Below the pieces are notes generated by a model that ran no database searches, was not told where the DNA came from, and saw nothing but the letters and a program-made list of their open reading frames with translations. A stretch of 64,000 bases of DNA from Cystobacter fuscus (GTDB taxonomy: Bacteria; Myxococcota; Myxococcia; Myxococcales; Myxococcaceae), in assembly GCF_002305875.1 (NCBI RefSeq), contig NZ_CP022098.1, forward strand, positions 5,518,001 through 5,582,000. The letters run 5' to 3'. Below, piece by piece: positions 61,326-64,000 of the stretch (positions are counted from its first letter, which is position 1; each line of letters opens with the position of its first letter). Made by a program: the position numbers and the translations under genes.

Positions 61326-62219
61326 TCAGTCGCTGCTGGCCATCAGCGGATTGGCCTCGATGAAGGCGATGAGGAAGTCGCGGAAGGCGGCGACCTTGCG
61401 CGGCACGTGCTCGGTGGGGGGGTGGACGAAGAAGAGGCTCCCGGCCTTGAGGGCCCACGTGGGGAGCACCCGGACGAGCAGTCCGGCCGTCACGTCCTGC
61501 CGCGCCAGGAAGGTGGGAATCAGTCCGAGCCCCAGGCCCTCGCGGATCGCCCGGTGCACGAACAGCAGATCATCGGTGACGAGGCGGGGCCTCGGGGGAG
61601 ACACGAGCGGTGGGGGCAAGCGCTTCCACTGGGTGAAGGCCACCCAGTCGTGTGAGGCCACGTCCGCGAAGGAGCGAGGCACGCCTCGCCGCGCGAGGTA
61701 GGTGGGCGCCGCGTAGATGGCGCTCTCCAGGCCACTGAGCCTCCGGGCCACGAGCGTCGAGTCGGTGAGCTTCATGGCGACTCGTATGGCCGCGTCGAAG
61801 CCCTCGCCCACGAGGTCCACGGTGCGGTTGGTGGGACGGATGTCGAGCTGGATGCCCGGGTAGCGCGCGGAGAACTCCGCGGCCAGTTGGGCGAGGAAGG
61901 TGAGCCCCATGTCCATGGGCGAGGTGATGCGCAGCTCACCGGAGGGCTCCGCTTCCTGCTCGGGCAGTCCCCCGGTGATGTCGCGCAGGGTGGCGACGAC
62001 GGGCCGCACCTTCTCGTAGAACGCGCTCCCCGCCGTGGTCAGCGCCACCTTGCGCGTGCTGCGGTGGAAGAGCTGCACGCCGAGCGACGCCTCGAGCGCC
62101 GCGACCCCCCGGCTCACCGAGGACTTCGGAATCCCCAGCTTCCGGGCCGCCGCGGACATGCTCCACGTCTCGGCGACCGCCACGAACAGCGGCAGGAGGT
62201 TCAGGTCGGGCGTTCCCAT
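61326..62219 (-). CDS. LysR-family transcriptional regulator
   Basis: The 297-residue LTTR has a helix-turn-helix near the N-terminus (LNLLPLFVAVAETWSMSAAA, RKLGIPKSSVSRGVAALEAS) and an effector domain (GELRITSPMDMGLTFLAQLA). This resembles the CrgA/AaeR-like group that often controls divergent oxidoreductase or DoxX genes. It is divergent from the DoxX gene, with a GTTCCA/TGGAAC palindrome between, and convergent with the dioxygenase. Confidence 0.92.
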   Translation of the reverse strand: MGTPDLNLLPLFVAVAETWSMSAAARKLGIPKSSVSRGVAALEASLGVQLFHRSTRKVALTTAGSAFYEKVRPVVATLRDITGGLPEQEAEPSGELRITSPMDMGLTFLAQLAAEFSARYPGIQLDIRPTNRTVDLVGEGFDAAIRVAMKLTDSTLVARRLSGLESAIYAAPTYLARRGVPRSFADVASHDWVAFTQWKRLPPPLVSPPRPRLVTDDLLFVHRAIREGLGLGLIPTFLARQDVTAGLLVRVLPTWALKAGSLFFVHPPTEHVPRKVAAFRDFLIAFIEANPLMASSD

Positions 62220-62258
62220 GACGTCACGCGGTTATGACAGCTCCCCGGTGGCGTCAAT

Positions 62259-62274
62259 GTTCCATGGGTGGAAC
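62259..62274. promoter_or_regulatory. Palindromic LysR operator between LysR and DoxX genes
   Basis: GTTCCATGGGTGGAAC is a perfect inverted repeat (6-bp arms, 4-nt centre) containing a T-N11-A match (T62260, A62272). It lies 40 bp upstream of the LysR start and 83 bp upstream of the DoxX start, the usual place for LysR autoregulation and control of the divergent gene. Confidence 0.6.
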
Positions 62275-62356
62275 AGCGTGTGCCCGCGCGAGGTCTGGTG
62301 GCGCGTCCACTCGAGCGCTACTTCATGGCCATCCCGACGAGGCACAGGAGCCCACC

Positions 62357-62827
62357 ATGAACGCCGCCGCGAATCCCGCCCCTTCCATGCTGTCTTCCGC
62401 TTCCTCGTCGCACGGCCTGCACCTGGGCCTGTGGGCGGTCCAGGGAGTGCTCGCGCTCGTCTTCATGGGCGTGGGGCTGGTGAAGCTCTTCACACCCTAC
62501 GAGCTGTTGGCCTCCCAGGTCGCCTGGGTGGGCGCCGCCCCCGTCGCGCTGGTGCGTTTCATCGGCCTGTCGGAGGTGCTCGGCGCGCTCGGGCTCGTCC
62601 TGCCGGCCGCCACCCGCATCAAGCCCGTCCTCACGGGTCTGGCGGCGCTGGGCCTCACCCTGGTGATGGTGCTCGCCGTCGGCGTGCACGTCGTGCGCGG
62701 TGAGGGCTACGTGCTCGCCCTTCCGCTCCTGCTCGGCGTGCTCGCCGCCTTCGTCGCCTGGGGCCGTCTGACGCAGGTCACCCTCGACGCGCGTCACGAG
62801 GCATTCATCGCGCGGAAGATCGCGTAG
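62357..62827 (+). CDS. DoxX-family membrane protein
   Basis: The 156-residue protein has four hydrophobic helices (LGLWAVQGVLALVFMGVGLV, ALVRFIGLSEVLGALGLVLP, AALGLTLVMVLAVGVHVVRG, VLALPLLLGVLAAFVAWG), the DoxX/DoxD-like topology. The conserved KL motif after helix 1 (GLVKLFTPYE) is present. Such proteins are linked to membrane redox or oxidative-stress functions, with no clear reaction. ATG 62357 has AGGAG 6 nt upstream. It is likely regulated by the divergent LysR gene. Confidence 0.87.
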   Translation: MNAAANPAPSMLSSASSSHGLHLGLWAVQGVLALVFMGVGLVKLFTPYELLASQVAWVGAAPVALVRFIGLSEVLGALGLVLPAATRIKPVLTGLAALGLTLVMVLAVGVHVVRGEGYVLALPLLLGVLAAFVAWGRLTQVTLDARHEAFIARKIA

Positions 62828-62901
62828 AGGATCGCGGACAGGGCAATCGAGACGAGGATGGAGCCCACACAACCGAGCTTGCTGGAGAAGAAGAAGAACA
62901 T
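62794..62901 (-). CDS. Small hydrophobic membrane protein (35 aa)
   Basis: The minus strand encodes MFFFFSSKLGCVGSILVSIA followed by LSAILYAIFRAMNAS, a single membrane helix with a phenylalanine-rich start and a Gly-Cys-x-Gly-Ser turn. I have the impression of similar FFFFS-x-x-LGC-x-GS small proteins in other high-GC bacteria, but cannot confirm it here. It overlaps the end of the DoxX gene by 34 nt on the opposite strand, and no strong ribosome binding site is seen. Function unknown. Confidence 0.45.
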   Translation of the reverse strand: MFFFFSSKLGCVGSILVSIALSAILYAIFRAMNAS

Positions 62902-62997
62902 GCGGAGAAGGTGTGCGGCCCGTGGGCGGGAAGCAGGCTCCGCGAGCACCTGGAGCGCGTGAAGTGTACGGCGATCGACAGCCAGGCGAGGAGAGTC

Positions 62998-64000
62998 CTA
63001 CTCCAGCAGGAGGCCCGCCGGCAGCCCGTGGGGGTTGAGCAGTCCGGAGGGATCCCGGGACGCGCGCCATGTCCGCAGGAGGGAGAGATCTTCCGCGTAG
63101 AGCCCCCGGAGGGTGGCCACGTCGAGGAGGCTCCCCCCACGCAGGGAGGGACGGCCACCGGCGCGCACGCACCACTCGAGGCAGGCCTGGTGGAGCGCCT
63201 CGGCCGCCTGGAGTCCGGACCCGTCCCCCACGTCCACGCCGTGGTAGAGGCCCAAGGCATACAGGCGCTCCGCGCGTGGGGTGGGCGGCCTCATGTCGAA
63301 GGGCCCACGCGTCCGGCCCGGAGGGTGGGCCAGCCCCAGCAGGGAGACGGCCTCCATCCCGGACATCCACCCGGGCCATCCCTCGAGGAAGCGCGCGAAG
63401 CCACGCAGCCCCTCCAGATCGAGGCAGTAGTCGCACCACACCCGGCGGCGCCAGGGATGGCGCTGGCGCGTGTCGTCCTCGTCGCTCCAGGTGAGGAGTT
63501 GAGGGGGCGCATCGAGCTCCGTCCGCTCCCGCGTCATGCGCGCGAGGGGATCGGGTGGGGAGGCCCGCGCGGCGCTGGTCTCGTCGGGGAAGTCCCGTCC
63601 GAAGACGGACCAGAACCGGCCCTCCTTCCAGAAGCCGAGGAAGTGCTCGGGGGTGGACTCCCGCCACGTCTCGGTCCACGCCACGGCCTCCACCAGGTCG
63701 CTCAGGCCGCCGTGGGGGTTGAGCTGCAGGCGAGTCAGTGGCCGCAAGGGCAGGGTGTCGAGCACCACGCGCTCGATGACACCCACCTGTCCACAGCCCG
63801 CCAGCGCGAGGCGGAAGAGATCCGGGTCCTCCCCGGGGCCACACCAGAGGGCGGTGCCATCCGCGAGCACGAGCCGCAGCCGCTCGACGTGATCCACCTG
63901 CGTGCCCTGGTGGAGCGAGCGCGAGCCGAAGCCTCCCTCCGACAGTGTTCCGCCCACGGTGGTGCCGGGCGCGGACGTGAGCACGGGCAGCGTCCTGCTC
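62998..64000 (-). CDS. FAD-linked (PCMH-type) oxidoreductase, N-terminus beyond the window
   Basis: The minus frame is open to the right edge, so the start is missing; 334 residues are visible. The FAD-binding PCMH part reads LTSAPGTTVGGTLSEGGFGS, SLHQGTQVDHVERLRLVLAD and CGQVGVIERVVL. A substrate-cap domain like those of cytokinin dehydrogenase/BBE-type oxidases follows, ending in SRDPSGLLNPHGLP. It would oxidise a small alcohol or amine using covalent or tight FAD; the substrate is unknown. It lies 96 nt from the 35-aa gene. Confidence 0.86.
   Translation of the reverse strand, partial: SRTLPVLTSAPGTTVGGTLSEGGFGSRSLHQGTQVDHVERLRLVLADGTALWCGPGEDPDLFRLALAGCGQVGVIERVVLDTLPLRPLTRLQLNPHGGLSDLVEAVAWTETWRESTPEHFLGFWKEGRFWSVFGRDFPDETSAARASPPDPLARMTRERTELDAPPQLLTWSDEDDTRQRHPWRRRVWCDYCLDLEGLRGFARFLEGWPGWMSGMEAVSLLGLAHPPGRTRGPFDMRPPTPRAERLYALGLYHGVDVGDGSGLQAAEALHQACLEWCVRAGGRPSLRGGSLLDVATLRGLYAEDLSLLRTWRASRDPSGLLNPHGLPAGLLLE

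Overview
The window is high-GC DNA with dense, short-spaced operons, several GTG/TTG starts and long antisense shadow frames. That composition, a giant Reg_prop/Y_Y_Y sensor kinase, a large myxobacterial-style hypothetical and a contractile-injection locus fit a myxobacterium of the Cystobacter/Archangium type. This assignment is inferred from gene content and composition; there is no rRNA or housekeeping marker in the window. I see no tRNA, rRNA, CRISPR array or insertion sequence.

Left part (1-15.4 kb): a METTL25-type methyltransferase running off the left edge; the metNIQ methionine importer, with a leader that may fold over its ribosome binding site; a 779-aa secreted hypothetical; a 1030-aa orphan sensor kinase; a secreted CocE-like hydrolase divergent from a TetR regulator, with a promoter/operator between them; a secreted GH43 arabinanase; a Uma2 nuclease-fold protein; an ArsR-AHSA1 pair with an operator; and a 91-aa orphan.

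Catabolic part (15.4-29.5 kb): livFGMHJ (branched-chain amino-acid type ABC importer) and a LysR gene on the minus strand. Divergent from these is a complete hexarate operon: kdgD, alpha-ketoglutarate semialdehyde dehydrogenase, MFS transporter, gudD, porin, garD. Together they can take up D-glucarate and galactarate and convert them to alpha-ketoglutarate without phosphorylation. A LysR-type T-N11-A site lies in the divergent promoter region.

Middle (29.7-33.9 kb): a VapC-like PIN toxin preceded by an overlapping, non-canonical partner, and a rifampicin phosphotransferase-like (ATP-grasp plus swivelling His domain) enzyme.

Right part (34.3-60.2 kb): an extracellular contractile injection system (eCIS/phage-tail-like particle) of 16 genes in one tightly packed plus-strand array: sheath, tube, zinc-ribbon assembly factor, Pro-rich protein, DUF4255 terminator, AAA+ ATPase, 75-aa protein, CIS-tube adaptor, separate LysM protein, hub, spike, gp25, two J-type baseplate proteins, tail protein I and a DUF6519 fibre-like protein. 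There is one sheath gene, one tube gene and no recognisable tape measure. The array continues after 49 bp into two tandem DnaG-primase-like genes that lack the helicase-binding domain. Converging on these is a minus-strand pair, a 1313-aa multidomain candidate cargo/toxin and a helical-repeat protein. The eCIS + tandem primase + candidate toxin/partner block is the best candidate for a new system here.

Right edge (60.4-64 kb): a Tat-exported LigB-type dioxygenase, a LysR regulator divergent from a DoxX protein with a palindromic operator between them, a 35-aa membrane protein, and a truncated FAD-linked oxidoreductase.
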